Source of the DNA: Sphingomonas sinipercae
GTDB taxonomy: Bacteria > Pseudomonadota > Alphaproteobacteria > Sphingomonadales > Sphingomonadaceae
Direction: 5' to 3'
Assembly (NCBI RefSeq): GCF_011302055.1
Contig: NZ_CP049871.1
Coordinates: forward strand, 1,012,501 to 1,076,500
Length of the DNA: 64,000 nucleotides
Under the pieces are notes generated by a model, which saw only the letters and a program-made list of their open reading frames with translations, ran no database searches and had not been told where the DNA came from. Below are positions 16,538 to 24,802 of the stretch, in pieces (position 1 is the first letter of the stretch; each line of letters opens with the position of its first letter). Made by a program: the position numbers and the translations under genes.

Positions 16538-17485
16538 TTAGGCGAGCTTCGATTCGATGGCTTGCCAGATGAGGGCGGGGGTGTCGGTGCCGTTGAACTT
16601 ATCGATGGCGACGATCCCGGTTGGCGAGGTGACGTTGATTTCGGTCAGCCACTTGCCGCCGATGACGTCGATGCCGACGAAAAGCAGGCCGCGCCGCTTC
16701 AGCTCGGGCGCAAGGGCCGCGCAAATCTCCTGCTCCCGGTCGGTCAGCTCGGCGGCCTGGGCGCTTCCGCCGGCCGCCAGGTTGGAGCGGATTTCGCCCT
16801 TGCCCGGAAGCCGGTTGATGGCCCCGGCGACCTCTCCGTCGACCAGCACGATGCGCTTGTCACCCTCCGCCACCTCGGGAACGAAGGCCTGCAGCACGTG
16901 CGGCTCGCGATAGGTGATGTTGAAAAGCTCCAGCAGCGCGGCGAGGTTGGCGCCGTCGGCCCCGATCTTGAAGACCGCCTTGCCGGCATTTCCGTGGAGA
17001 GGCTTCAGGACGATCTCGCCATGTTCGTCGAGGAACTTGCGGGCGACGCCCAGCGACCGGGTCAGGACCGTCGGCGGCATGAACTGCGCATAATCGAGCA
17101 CCCACAGCTTTTCGGGCGCGTTGCGGACGGCGACGGGATCGTTGACCACCAGGGTTTCGCCGTGAAGCCGCTCCAGCAAGTGGCTGGCCGTGATGTAGCC
17201 GAGGTCGAATGGCGGGTCTTGCCGCATCAGCACGACGTCGATGTCGCGGCCAAGGTCGAGGATGGTGAAATCGCCCATTCGGAAATGGTCGCCCGGCACG
17301 GATTGCACAGCGACTTCATGCGCGCCGGCAAACACTCGCCCGTTCTCGTAGGTCAGGTCCTCGGCCAGGTAATGGTAAAGCCGGTGCCCGCGCGATTGCG
17401 CGCCAAGCATGATGGCGAAGGTGGAATCGCCGGAGATGTTGATCCCGGAAAGCGGGTCCATCTGGACTGCAACGCGAAGCGACAT
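16538..17485 (-). CDS. gshB: Glutathione synthetase
   Basis: ATP-grasp enzyme joining gamma-glutamylcysteine and glycine to give glutathione in the cytosol. The 315-residue product has VAVQMDPLSGINISGDSTF at the N-terminus, VLMRQDPPFD, LKPLHGNAGKAVF (ATP-grasp lysine/glycine loop), RSNLAAGG and the C-terminal LTEINVTSPTG metal-binding block. I chose ATG 17485 because it aligns with E. coli GshB; an in-frame ATG at 17521 would add 12 residues and give a 4-base ATGA overlap with yraN, so it is a real alternative. The rsmI-yraN-gshB order is common in proteobacteria. Confidence 0.95.
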   Translation of the reverse strand: MSLRVAVQMDPLSGINISGDSTFAIMLGAQSRGHRLYHYLAEDLTYENGRVFAGAHEVAVQSVPGDHFRMGDFTILDLGRDIDVVLMRQDPPFDLGYITASHLLERLHGETLVVNDPVAVRNAPEKLWVLDYAQFMPPTVLTRSLGVARKFLDEHGEIVLKPLHGNAGKAVFKIGADGANLAALLELFNITYREPHVLQAFVPEVAEGDKRIVLVDGEVAGAINRLPGKGEIRSNLAAGGSAQAAELTDREQEICAALAPELKRRGLLFVGIDVIGGKWLTEINVTSPTGIVAIDKFNGTDTPALIWQAIESKLA

Positions 17486-17517
17486 GGCTGCGCCGGTAGG
17501 CGAGGAGCGGGCGCTTG

Positions 17518-17880
17518 TCATCCTTGCCAAACGTCCTGGAGATGCCTTGGCAGCCGGCCGGGGACGAGGAAGACGGCGTCGATTCGGATGTCGTCGCCCG
17601 GGCGGGAATAGCGCGGGGCGAGCTGCTGTGCGGCCGCTGCCACGCGCCGGAGCCGGTAGCGGTCGAGCGATGCGGCGGCGCTTGCCTCGGTAGCGCGCGC
17701 CTTGACCTCGATGAACGCGACCACTTTTCCGCGCCGGGCGACGACGTCGACTTCGCCGCCGCGGACGCGGGCGCGTCGCGCCAGGATCCGCCAGCCCTTG
17801 AGCCGGAGGTAGCAGCAGGCGAGCGTTTCCGCCCATCGCCCGCGGTGCTCGGCCGCTTGCCGGCTGAGCGGGCGGTTCAT
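17518..17880 (-). CDS. yraN: YraN family protein (UPF0102, nuclease-like)
   Basis: Small cytoplasmic protein (120 residues) of the UPF0102 family with a restriction-endonuclease-like core: an N-terminal RGRWAETLACCYL helix, then GGEVDVVARRGKVVAFIEVKAR, matching the E-x(n)-D-x(n)-ExK arrangement of that fold. A nuclease role is inferred from fold only. The start overlaps the rsmI stop by four bases (ATGA), so the two genes are coupled. Confidence 0.9.
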   Translation of the reverse strand: MNRPLSRQAAEHRGRWAETLACCYLRLKGWRILARRARVRGGEVDVVARRGKVVAFIEVKARATEASAAASLDRYRLRRVAAAAQQLAPRYSRPGDDIRIDAVFLVPGRLPRHLQDVWQG

Positions 17881-18713
17881 TGGCCGGTGAGCTCTAGCGC
17901 GCGGGCGTAAGCGCGTTTGCGCGGGAGTCCGAGCTTCGCCGCGACCTCGGCCGCCGCCCGCGATGGCGACAAGCCGGCCAGCGCCTCCCGAAGCGCCGAA
18001 TCCAGTGCGTCGTCGGACGCCGGTTCGGCTTCGGCCGGAGGGCCGACCACGACGACGATTTCGCCCCTGGGCCCGGCTTCTCGATAACGCTCGGCAAGCT
18101 CGGCGAGCGTCCCGGTCACGCAGTCCTCATGCAGCTTGGTCAGTTCGCGCGCGACCGCGGCGTGGCGCCCGCCAAGGCCGGCCGCGAGCGCGGCAAGGGC
18201 GGCGCCGAGGCGCGGCCCGCTTTCGTAGAAGACAAGTGTGGCGCGAAGGCCGCCGATCTCGGCGATCGCATCGGCTCGTGCCTTTTCCTTGGACGGAAGG
18301 AAACCGGCGAACAGGAAGCGGTCGGTGGGCAGGCCGGCGAGCGTCACCGCGGCGATTGCGGCGCATGGGCCGGGAACAGTGTGGATGGCGTGGCCGGCCG
18401 CCCGGGCCGCGCTCACCAGCTTGTATCCGGGGTCGGAAATGAGCGGCGTTCCGGCGTCGCTGACCAGCGCGACGGCCTTTCCGCCAAGCTCCGCGACGAT
18501 CGCGTCCCGCTGGGCGTCGGTCGAATGGTCGTCGTAGCGCCGCATCGGAGTCCGCGTGCCGATATGCTGGAGCAGGCGGGCGGTGACCCTGGTATCCTCG
18601 ACCAGCAGCAAATCGGCCCTGGCCAGCACATCGGCGGCCCGCGGCGAGAGGTCGCCGAGATTGCCGATCGGAGTGGCGACGATGTGCAGTCCGGCGGGCA
18701 GGGGGTCAGTCAC
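17877..18713 (-). CDS. rsmI: 16S rRNA (cytidine1402-2'-O)-methyltransferase
   Basis: SAM-dependent methyltransferase that 2'-O-methylates C1402 in the ribosomal P site. The 278-residue product has the SIROHEME/tetrapyrrole-methylase fold: LHIVATPIGNLGDLSPRA at the N-terminus, LLVEDTR, VALVSDAGTPLISDPGY (about 99-115) and TVPGPCA, then the C-terminal DNA/RNA-binding-like tail LGLPRKRAYARALEL. First gene of rsmI-yraN-gshB on the minus strand, divergent from a small secreted-protein gene at 18787. Confidence 0.95.
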   Translation of the reverse strand: MTDPLPAGLHIVATPIGNLGDLSPRAADVLARADLLLVEDTRVTARLLQHIGTRTPMRRYDDHSTDAQRDAIVAELGGKAVALVSDAGTPLISDPGYKLVSAARAAGHAIHTVPGPCAAIAAVTLAGLPTDRFLFAGFLPSKEKARADAIAEIGGLRATLVFYESGPRLGAALAALAAGLGGRHAAVARELTKLHEDCVTGTLAELAERYREAGPRGEIVVVVGPPAEAEPASDDALDSALREALAGLSPSRAAAEVAAKLGLPRKRAYARALELTGQ

Positions 18714-18786
18714 CGGCGATGCCCTTCACAAGCTGCACGAAGTGAGTCACACTCCCGCCCAGTGATCGGTGCTTGGGGAGAAGGCA

Positions 18787-19116
18787 ATGATCGCATTAGT
18801 GAGCGTGACCGCCATGCTTTTGAGCGGGGGACAGGCCGGCATCAGCGGGCCGCGCAACGCCTTTAACGATTGCCTGACACAGACCGCGACCAGGGCGATC
18901 AGCGAGAAAGTCGCTGGCGACGCCTATGAAGCGTATCTGCAGGCGGCGTGCGGCGGCAAGATCGCGGCATTCAAGAATGCGTCCATCGCATTCGATGTGA
19001 ATAACCGGATCGCGCGCAAGCAAGCGACCGAGGATGCCGAAGCGATGATCGCCGATATGCTGCAAAGCGCCATCGGCAACTACAAGCGCAGGGTTGCTTC
19101 GCCGGCGAAGCCGTAA
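18787..19116 (+). CDS. Small secreted protein of unknown function
   Basis: Not a family I can name. The 109-residue product has an N-terminal hydrophobic segment (about 2-18) typical of a signal peptide, then a helical, Ala/Lys-rich mature part with two cysteines (in FNDCLTQ and QAACGG) that could form a disulphide in the periplasm. The ATG at 18787 has GGGAGAAGG upstream; a GTG at 18769 is in frame but has no ribosome site. Convergent with hemW, nine bases from its stop. Confidence 0.65.
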   Translation: MIALVSVTAMLLSGGQAGISGPRNAFNDCLTQTATRAISEKVAGDAYEAYLQAACGGKIAAFKNASIAFDVNNRIARKQATEDAEAMIADMLQSAIGNYKRRVASPAKP

Positions 19117-19124
19117 CGACCGGT

Positions 19125-20294
19125 TCATGCTGCAAGCTCGCCCAGGATATGGTCGAGCACCAGCCTGCCTTCGGACGTTAGCGCGAGCTTGCCTGAGCGA
19201 TCGCTCAGGTGCCCGCTGCGGATGAGCGCCGCAGCCTTGGCCGGGTCGAGCAGCGGAACGCCGAACCGGCTTTCGAGCGCGGCGATATCGATCCCTTCGC
19301 GCAGGCGAAGGCCCATCACCAGCGCTTCGTCCGCCGCCTCGCGCGCGGTCAGCGGTTCCTCCTCGACGATTCCGTAACCATTGCGGCTGAGGCCGGACAG
19401 GAAGTTTTCCGGCTTGCGATGGCGCACGGTGCGAACGCCGGAGCGGCGGCCGTGGGCGCCGGGGCCGACTCCGGCATAGTCGCCGTAACGCCAGTAGGTG
19501 AGGTTATGCCGGCTCTCCGCGCCCGGCGCGGCGTGATTGCTGATCTCGTAAGCGGGAAGGCCCGCTGCGTCGGTCAGTTGCTGCGTGATTTCGAACAGGC
19601 CGGCCGCCTCGTCACTGCCGAGCGGCTGCAGTTTCCCGGCGGCGTGGAGTGCGGCGAAGCGCGTGCCGGGCTCGATCGTCAGCTGGTAGAGCGAAAGGTG
19701 GGTCGTGCCGAAGCTCAAGGCGCGGCGGAGCATTGCCGACCACCGCGCTTCGTCGTCCTTCGGAAGCGCGTAGATGAGGTCAAAGCTGACTCGGCCGAAG
19801 TGGCGCTGCGCGGTCTCGAGCGCGGCGAGTCCTTCGTCGACCGAATGGGCGCGGCCGAGGAAGTGGAGCGCTTCGTCGTCAAGGCTTTGCAGGCCGAGCG
19901 AAACGCGGTTGACCCCGGCTGCCGCAAGGTTGGCAAAGCGGGCCGCCTCGACGCTATTGGGGTTGGCTTCGAGCGTGATCTCCATATCGTCCGAGACGCT
20001 CCAGTGCGCGCTGGCGGCTTCGATCAGCGCCGCGACGGTGGCTGGCTCCATCAGCGAGGGGGTGCCGCCGCCGAAGAAGATGGAGGTGAGTCGCCGTCCG
20101 GGAAGCAACCGCGCCTCATGCGCGAGGTCGGCGAGAAGTGCGGCGCGCCATTCATTTTGATCGATTTGCGCGCGAACGTGGCTGTTGAAATCGCAATAGG
20201 GGCATTTGGAAACGCAAAACGGCCAGTGGATGTAAAGCGCCAGCCCCTCCGAAGCCGGGCTTAAAGTCACTAAAGTCACGCGGTCGTGCGGCAT
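19125..20294 (-). CDS. hemW: Radical SAM heme chaperone HemW (coproporphyrinogen oxidase-like)
   Basis: Radical-SAM protein that binds heme and delivers it to respiratory proteins; formerly annotated as HemN-like. Seen: CVSKCPYC (Cys27, Cys31, Cys34) coordinating the 4Fe-4S cluster, FFGGGTPSLM, VSLGLQSLDDEALHFLGRAH, and a C-terminal HemN domain. It lacks the extra N-terminal segment of true coproporphyrinogen oxidase. Start uncertain: ATG 20294 gives 389 residues; an in-frame ATG at 20357 adds 21. Neither has a clear ribosome site. A perfect inverted repeat surrounds the 20294 start and may affect translation. Downstream of rdgB, probably in one operon with rph. Confidence 0.9.
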   Translation of the reverse strand: MPHDRVTLVTLSPASEGLALYIHWPFCVSKCPYCDFNSHVRAQIDQNEWRAALLADLAHEARLLPGRRLTSIFFGGGTPSLMEPATVAALIEAASAHWSVSDDMEITLEANPNSVEAARFANLAAAGVNRVSLGLQSLDDEALHFLGRAHSVDEGLAALETAQRHFGRVSFDLIYALPKDDEARWSAMLRRALSFGTTHLSLYQLTIEPGTRFAALHAAGKLQPLGSDEAAGLFEITQQLTDAAGLPAYEISNHAAPGAESRHNLTYWRYGDYAGVGPGAHGRRSGVRTVRHRKPENFLSGLSRNGYGIVEEEPLTAREAADEALVMGLRLREGIDIAALESRFGVPLLDPAKAAALIRSGHLSDRSGKLALTSEGRLVLDHILGELAA

Positions 20295-20310
20295 TTTCGT
20301 GACTTTAAGC
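20259..20310. repeat. Inverted repeat around the hemW start codon
   Basis: GCTTAAAGTCAC (20259-20270) is the exact reverse complement of GTGACTTTAAGC (20299-20310), and a second tandem copy of the left arm core, TAAAGTCACG (20271-20280), also pairs with CGTGACTTTA (20298-20307). In the hemW mRNA the ATG at 20294 lies between the arms, so a hairpin would place the start codon in or next to its loop. Confidence 0.6.
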
Positions 20311-20386
20311 GCAGCCGCCCGATCCGGTGACTCAGCGAAGTCGGGCGCGCGCCGCATGGTCCGGGATGGTGGCGGCTGCTTTCCTA

Positions 20387-21004
20387 TTAGGAAAGCGCCA
20401 GCGCCTCGGTGAGCTTGCGAAAAGCGTCGGCGCGGTGGCTGATCCGGTGCTTTTCGGCCGGGTCCATCTCCGCAAAAGTCTGGTCATGGCCGGCGGGCAC
20501 GAACATCGGGTCGTAACCGAAGCCCTTGTCGCCGCGCGGCGGCCAGACGAGGGTGCCGTCGGCGCGGCCTTCGAAGCTTTCCGCCTGCCCGTCATCGGGC
20601 CAGGCGATGGCCAGCGCGCAAGCGAAATGCGCGTCGCTGCTGGCGTCCGGGCCGGCCTGCTGCAGTTCCGACCACGCCCGCTCCATCGCGCGGGTCCAAT
20701 CGCGGTTGCCGGCTTCGTCCTCGGCCCAGTTAGCGGTGTGAACGCCGGGCCGGCCACCTAGCGCATCGATGCAGATGCCGCTGTCGTCGGCGAGTGCGGG
20801 AAGCCCGGTGAGGTCGGCGGCCTGCCGCGCCTTGAGGTCGGCATTGTCAACGAAGGTGACGCCGGTTTCCTCGGGCACCGGGAGGTCGAGATCGGCAGCG
20901 CCGACGCACTCGATCCCGAAGGGCGCGAGCAAATCGCGGATTTCGCGCAGCTTGCCGTCGTTATGCGTGGCGATGACCAGCTTCGGTCCGATCCGGCGGA
21001 TCAC
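20387..21004 (-). CDS. rdgB: XTP/dITP diphosphatase (RdgB/HAM1)
   Basis: House-cleaning pyrophosphatase that removes deaminated purine nucleotides such as dITP and XTP. The 205-residue product has [15 protein letters not shown] (nucleotide loop near the N-terminus), the [10 protein letters not shown] block, [14 protein letters not shown] with the catalytic/metal acidic residues, and the C-terminal [10 protein letters not shown] and HRISHRADA blocks. Its ATG overlaps the rph stop (ATGA), coupling the two. rph-rdgB-hemW is a frequent bacterial order. Confidence 0.96.
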   Translation of the reverse strand: MIRRIGPKLVIATHNDGKLREIRDLLAPFGIECVGAADLDLPVPEETGVTFVDNADLKARQAADLTGLPALADDSGICIDALGGRPGVHTANWAEDEAGNRDWTRAMERAWSELQQAGPDASSDAHFACALAIAWPDDGQAESFEGRADGTLVWPPRGDKGFGYDPMFVPAGHDQTFAEMDPAEKHRISHRADAFRKLTEALALS

Positions 21005-21717
21005 CGTCCGGCCGCCTTCAACTGGGCCTGGAAAATCTCGCCGCAGCCGATGCGGGCGAGTCGGAGCAAGCGCAGCAGCCCTTCCTCGTCATAGCATTCG
21101 CCTTCGGCCGTAAGCTGCGCTTCGACGATCAGGCCGTCGCCGGTGAGCACGAAATTGCCGTCGCAGCCGGCGGCGCTGTCCTCGATATAGTCGAGGTCGA
21201 GCACGGCATTGCCGTCGTGGATGCCGCAGCTGACCGCGGCGACCTGGCTGCGGATCGGGTCGCTCGCGAGCGCCTTCGACTGGATGAGCTTGTCGACGGC
21301 GATCCGAAGCGCGACCCAGGCGCCGGAAATCGACGCGGTGCGGGTGCCGCCGTCGGCCTGGATGACGTCGCAGTCGACCAGGATCTGCCGTTCGCCAAGC
21401 TTTTGCAGGTCGACCACGGCGCGCAAGCTACGGCCGATCAGCCGCTGGATTTCCTGCGTCCGGCCCGATTGCTTGCCCTTGGCGGCTTCGCGATTGCCGC
21501 GGGTGTGGGTGGCGCGCGGAAGCATCCCATATTCCGCCGTTACCCAGCCCTGGCCCTTGCCGCGAAGGAATGGCGGCACCTTTTCCTCGATCGAAGCGGT
21601 GACGAGCACGCGGGTGTCGCCAAAACTGACGAGGCAGGAGCCTTCGGCATGCTTGGTAAAGCCAGGTTCGAATTTGACTTCGCGCATCTGGTCGGGGGCA
21701 CGGCCGCTAGGGCGCAT
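21001..21717 (-). CDS. rph: Ribonuclease PH
   Basis: Phosphorolytic 3'-5' exoribonuclease that trims tRNA precursors; forms hexamers. The 238-residue product shows the RNase PH fold: [15 protein letters not shown] near 30-45, [17 protein letters not shown] with the RNA-binding arginines, [10 protein letters not shown], and the phosphate-site block [18 protein letters not shown], where Asp and Thr/Arg residues match the active site. The start at 21717 gives the expected N-terminus. Divergent from the secreted-protein gene at 21785 across 67 bases. Confidence 0.97.
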   Translation of the reverse strand: MRPSGRAPDQMREVKFEPGFTKHAEGSCLVSFGDTRVLVTASIEEKVPPFLRGKGQGWVTAEYGMLPRATHTRGNREAAKGKQSGRTQEIQRLIGRSLRAVVDLQKLGERQILVDCDVIQADGGTRTASISGAWVALRIAVDKLIQSKALASDPIRSQVAAVSCGIHDGNAVLDLDYIEDSAAGCDGNFVLTGDGLIVEAQLTAEGECYDEEGLLRLLRLARIGCGEIFQAQLKAAGR

Positions 21718-21784
21718 TCATCTCTCCTAAAACTGGTGTGCGGCAGCCCTAGACCGGACAAGAAAAATGCGGAAGGCTTGAGGA

Positions 21785-22294
21785 ATGAGGAAAGACATCA
21801 CCGTCATGGCCGTCCTGCTTGCGGCCGGGCTGGCCGCGGCGCCGGCCGAAGCCACCCGGAAACCGCGCTTCGTCGCGCCTGAGCAGGTCGAATTTGTCCG
21901 GCAAAGCTGGGGTGCGGTGACCGAGCGGTGGTCGTTGAACGGGAAATCGGTCGTCTGGGAGAAGCCCCGCGAACCGGCCTATGGGGGCGAGAAGGTGTCG
22001 GTCTACATCAAGCGCTTCACGCTTACGCCCCTGCAATATGATCTTCTGATGTCGGCGGTGCGGCGCGCGCAGGACGCGGTTCGGCTGCCCGACGAATGCG
22101 AGCAATATATTCCGGACGGGCCGTACGGCGGCGTCCGGTGGACCGCCGGATCGACGAAGGGCGAGCTGAAGTTCACCGCTTCGTGCATGAAGGGACCGAA
22201 CGCGGACAAAGCCGCCGCCGGCTTCGCGGTGGGCAGGATCGTCACCGATGCGGCCGAGAAGATTGCCCGCACCGAGATGCGCATCGTCGATTGA
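21785..22294 (+). CDS. Secreted protein of unknown function
   Basis: The 169-residue product has a signal peptide (hydrophobic about 6-20, cleavage probably after AEA or APA) and a mature domain without a motif I recognise. Two cysteines (in DECEQY and TASCMK) could pair in the periplasm. There is a short aromatic/charged block WEKPREPAYGGEKV and a conserved-looking RWTAGSTKGELKF strand pair. Divergent from rph and upstream of hrcA in the same direction, 39 bases before it. Function unknown. Confidence 0.6.
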   Translation: MRKDITVMAVLLAAGLAAAPAEATRKPRFVAPEQVEFVRQSWGAVTERWSLNGKSVVWEKPREPAYGGEKVSVYIKRFTLTPLQYDLLMSAVRRAQDAVRLPDECEQYIPDGPYGGVRWTAGSTKGELKFTASCMKGPNADKAAAGFAVGRIVTDAAEKIARTEMRIVD

Positions 22295-22333
22295 AACGTT
22301 GAGCGGTGGGGCGGGCGGCACTAGGTCACGCCC

Positions 22334-23368
22334 ATGACCCAGCCGATTGGCGAACTTTCCGACCGGATGCGGGCCATTTTCGGCCTGGTCGTCGAAGCGT
22401 ACCTGGAGCGCGGGCAGCCGGTCGGGTCGAAGGCCCTTGCCGGCAGCGTCAGCCTGTCGCCGGCGTCGATCCGCGGAGTTATGCAGGAGCTTGAGGAGCG
22501 CGGGCTGCTGACCCACCCGCATACGTCCGCCGGGCGACTGCCCACGGAAAGCGGGCTTCGCCTGTTCGTCGACGGGATCATGCAGACGTCGGTGCCGGAC
22601 GAGCGCGAGCGGCGCGAGATCGAGCGGCAGATCGGCCGCGACCAGCCGATCGAGGACGCGCTTGCGGCGGCGACGTCGGCCTTGTCCGGGCTGAGCCAGG
22701 CGGCGGGCGTGGTGCTCGCGCCAAAGCAGGAAGTGCGCCTCAAGCAGATCAACCTGGTGCCGCTGTCGGAGACTCGCGCGCTCGTGGTGCTGGTCGGCAC
22801 CGACGGCGGAGTGGAAAACCGGATCGTCGAGGTCGAGCGCGGCACCAGCGCGTCGGCGCTGAACGAAGTGACCAATTTCATCAACGCACGCTTGTCAGGC
22901 ATGACCCTGGGCGAGGCCGAAGCCCGCCTGCGGGCGGAGATCAAGGAGCAGCGGGAGGCGCTGGACACCGCCGCGGCCGAACTGGTCGCGTCCGGGCTCG
23001 CCGCCTGGTCGGAGGACCATTCGCGCCGGCCGGTGCTGATCGTGCGCGGACAGGCCAATTTGATCGACGACCATGCCGCGGCCGACCTGGAGCGGGTGCG
23101 GATGCTGCTGGAGGAGCTTGAGAACCGGCAGGAGATCGCGCGGGTGCTGGAGAATGCACGCGACGCGCCGGGCTGCCGAATCTTCATCGGCAGCGAGAAC
23201 CGGATGTTCGCCCTTTCGGGCTCTTCGGTGATCGCCGCGCCTTATCGCGGGAGCCAGGGGCAGGTGGTCGGCGTTGTGGGTGTGATCGGCCCGACTCGGT
23301 TGAACTATGCGCGCGTGGTTCCCATGGTGGATTTCACGGCAAAGACCCTAACGAGATTGATGGGATGA
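22334..23368 (+). CDS. hrcA: Heat-inducible transcription repressor HrcA
   Basis: Repressor of heat-shock genes that binds CIRCE operators and needs GroEL to fold. The 344-residue product has an N-terminal winged helix (about 10-75, with GQPVGSKALAG and LSPASIRGVMQELEERGLLTHPHTSAGRLPT) followed by a GAF-like inducer domain (VLVGTDGGVENRIVEVE; FIGSENRM; GVIGPTRLNYARVVPMV). I find no CIRCE palindrome just upstream, so its own control may differ. Overlaps grpE by four bases. The hrcA-grpE order is common in proteobacteria. Confidence 0.95.
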   Translation: MTQPIGELSDRMRAIFGLVVEAYLERGQPVGSKALAGSVSLSPASIRGVMQELEERGLLTHPHTSAGRLPTESGLRLFVDGIMQTSVPDERERREIERQIGRDQPIEDALAAATSALSGLSQAAGVVLAPKQEVRLKQINLVPLSETRALVVLVGTDGGVENRIVEVERGTSASALNEVTNFINARLSGMTLGEAEARLRAEIKEQREALDTAAAELVASGLAAWSEDHSRRPVLIVRGQANLIDDHAAADLERVRMLLEELENRQEIARVLENARDAPGCRIFIGSENRMFALSGSSVIAAPYRGSQGQVVGVVGVIGPTRLNYARVVPMVDFTAKTLTRLMG

Positions 23369-23916
23369 ACCAGGACAACGAAGACCTTCACGACGACGCC
23401 GACGAGATCCGCCGGGAAACCGCCGCGGACTCGCCCGAGCTGGCCGAACACGATCGGCTGGCCGAGCTGGAAAAGGCGTTGGAGGAGGCCAACAGCAAGG
23501 CGCTGTATGCCGCGGCCGAGACGCAGAACGTGCGGCGACGGCTGGAAGCCGAAAAGCAGCAGGCGGCGTCCTACGCGGCGGCGACATTCGCCCGCGACAT
23601 GCTGGCGATCAAGGACCATCTCGACCGCGCGCTGGCGGCCGTCAGCGACGAGCTTCGCGCCGACAAGGTGGCGAGCAGTTTCCTTGACGGAATCGAATCG
23701 ACGGCGCGCGAGCTCGACACCATCTTCAACCGCAACTCGGTCACCCGCATCGACACGGTCGGCCAGCCGCTCGACCCCAACAAGCACCAGGCGATGATGG
23801 AAGTGCCGAGCGACGAGCCGGCGGGGACCATCGTCCAGGAAATGCAGGCGGGCTACATGCTCAAGGACCGGTTGCTGCGCCCGGCACTGGTCGCGGTGGC
23901 CAAGAAGCCCGACTAG
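23365..23916 (+). CDS. grpE: Nucleotide exchange factor GrpE
   Basis: Exchanges ADP for ATP on DnaK in the Hsp70 cycle. The 183-residue product has an acidic N-terminal tail, a long coiled-coil helix (about 30-85 with ETQNVRRRLEAEKQQA), and a C-terminal beta domain ending in GYMLKDRLLRPALVAVAKKP, the family signature. The ATG at 23365 overlaps the hrcA stop (ATGA). Its stop shares the CTAG palindrome with the stop of the convergent 'vgr-related' gene. dnaK is not in this window. Confidence 0.96.
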   Translation: MNQDNEDLHDDADEIRRETAADSPELAEHDRLAELEKALEEANSKALYAAAETQNVRRRLEAEKQQAASYAAATFARDMLAIKDHLDRALAAVSDELRADKVASSFLDGIESTARELDTIFNRNSVTRIDTVGQPLDPNKHQAMMEVPSDEPAGTIVQEMQAGYMLKDRLLRPALVAVAKKPD

Positions 23917-24374
23917 AACGGCAAAAGCGGCTCAAGCTGGGCGAAATCGCGCCCGGCAAGGCGAAAGCCTTGCTTCAGGATGAATGCATGGCGGACGATT
24001 TCCGCCTGCTGTTCAAGGCCGTAGCGATCGAACTGACGGCCGGGCACGAGGTCGTAGCCATAGCGGCAAAAGGGATGGCGCATCAGCGGCAGGTAAAAGC
24101 GGCCCCGCTTTTGCGACTGCCAGACGTGGGTCAGTTCGTGGATGAACAGGCCTTGCCGGGACAGCGGCTCCGCTGCGAAATCTTCGGACCACAAGGTGCC
24201 GTGGGGATGGAAGTGGATGTTGCCGGTGGGCGCCATCGCCACGTTCCTGGGCTGAAGCGGCCACCATTTGCGATTGACCATCCGCACCCGGGCGTAGTCG
24301 ATCGCTTCGCCGAACACCGATCGGGCAAGTGCGATTTCACCTTCGGTCAGCGGTCGCGAACGCGCATCGTGCAT
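23913..24374 (-). CDS. 'Vgr-related' HExxH protein
   Basis: A 153-residue protein of a family annotated in sphingomonads as 'vgr related protein'; its function is unknown. It carries HELTHVWQ, an HExxH zinc motif (about residues 79-86), preceded by NIHFHPHG and followed by GRQFDRYGLEQQAEIV, whose Glu is placed where a third zinc ligand would be. No signal peptide or membrane segment. The name suggests a link with type VI secretion, but no secretion genes are nearby, so that is not supported here. A metallopeptidase-like fold is inference. Convergent with grpE with overlapping stops; divergent from acpP. Confidence 0.75.
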   Translation of the reverse strand: MHDARSRPLTEGEIALARSVFGEAIDYARVRMVNRKWWPLQPRNVAMAPTGNIHFHPHGTLWSEDFAAEPLSRQGLFIHELTHVWQSQKRGRFYLPLMRHPFCRYGYDLVPGRQFDRYGLEQQAEIVRHAFILKQGFRLAGRDFAQLEPLLPF

Positions 24375-24458
24375 ACGTCTTCCAGGCCCCTTGTCCGCAC
24401 TTGCTAGCCGCGGGCGGCATCGCTAGGCAGCGCACAACACATACGGAGGAAACCCCCA

Positions 24459-24695
24459 ATGAGCGAAACTGCCGATCGGGTGAAGAAGATCGTTGTCGAA
24501 CATCTTGGCGTCGAAGCCGAGAAGGTGACGGAAGAAGCGAGCTTCATCGATGACCTGGGTGCCGACAGCCTCGACATCGTCGAGCTGGTCATGGCGTTCG
24601 AGGAAGAATTCAACGTCGAGATTCCCGACGATGCCGCCGAGAAGATCACGACCGTCAAGGACGCGATCGACTATATCGACCAGAATCAGGGCTGA
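24459..24695 (+). CDS. acpP: Acyl carrier protein
   Basis: Carrier for growing acyl chains in type II fatty-acid synthesis; also feeds lipid A synthesis. The 78-residue acidic protein has [10 protein letters not shown], with Ser37 as the 4'-phosphopantetheine site, and the usual four-helix pattern. ATG 24459 is preceded by a strong GGAGGAA site. It is followed by an intrinsic terminator and then fabF, so acpP may be made in excess over fabF, as is usual. Confidence 0.98.
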   Translation: MSETADRVKKIVVEHLGVEAEKVTEEASFIDDLGADSLDIVELVMAFEEEFNVEIPDDAAEKITTVKDAIDYIDQNQG

Positions 24696-24743
24696 TCGAG
24701 GCCGGACCGTCGCCGCCCATCCAAGCCGATCAAGGCGGCACGA

Positions 24744-24780
24744 ACGGCTTCCCGAACAAAGCGGGAGGCCGTTTGTTTTT
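24744..24780 (+). terminator. Intrinsic terminator after acpP
   Basis: ACGGCTTCCCG (24744-24754) pairs with CGGGAGGCCGT (24762-24772), eleven pairs including one G-T, around a 7-base loop, followed by TTGTTTTT. This is a classic rho-independent terminator and also lies just before the fabF ribosome site, so it may attenuate rather than fully stop transcription into fabF. Confidence 0.85.
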
Positions 24781-24802
24781 GTGATCCATGCGAGGTGATA
24801 AG

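Noticed and set aside
24744..24780. Riboswitch before fabF
   Set aside because: A single stem with a T-tail is explained by a terminator; no ligand-binding consensus seen.
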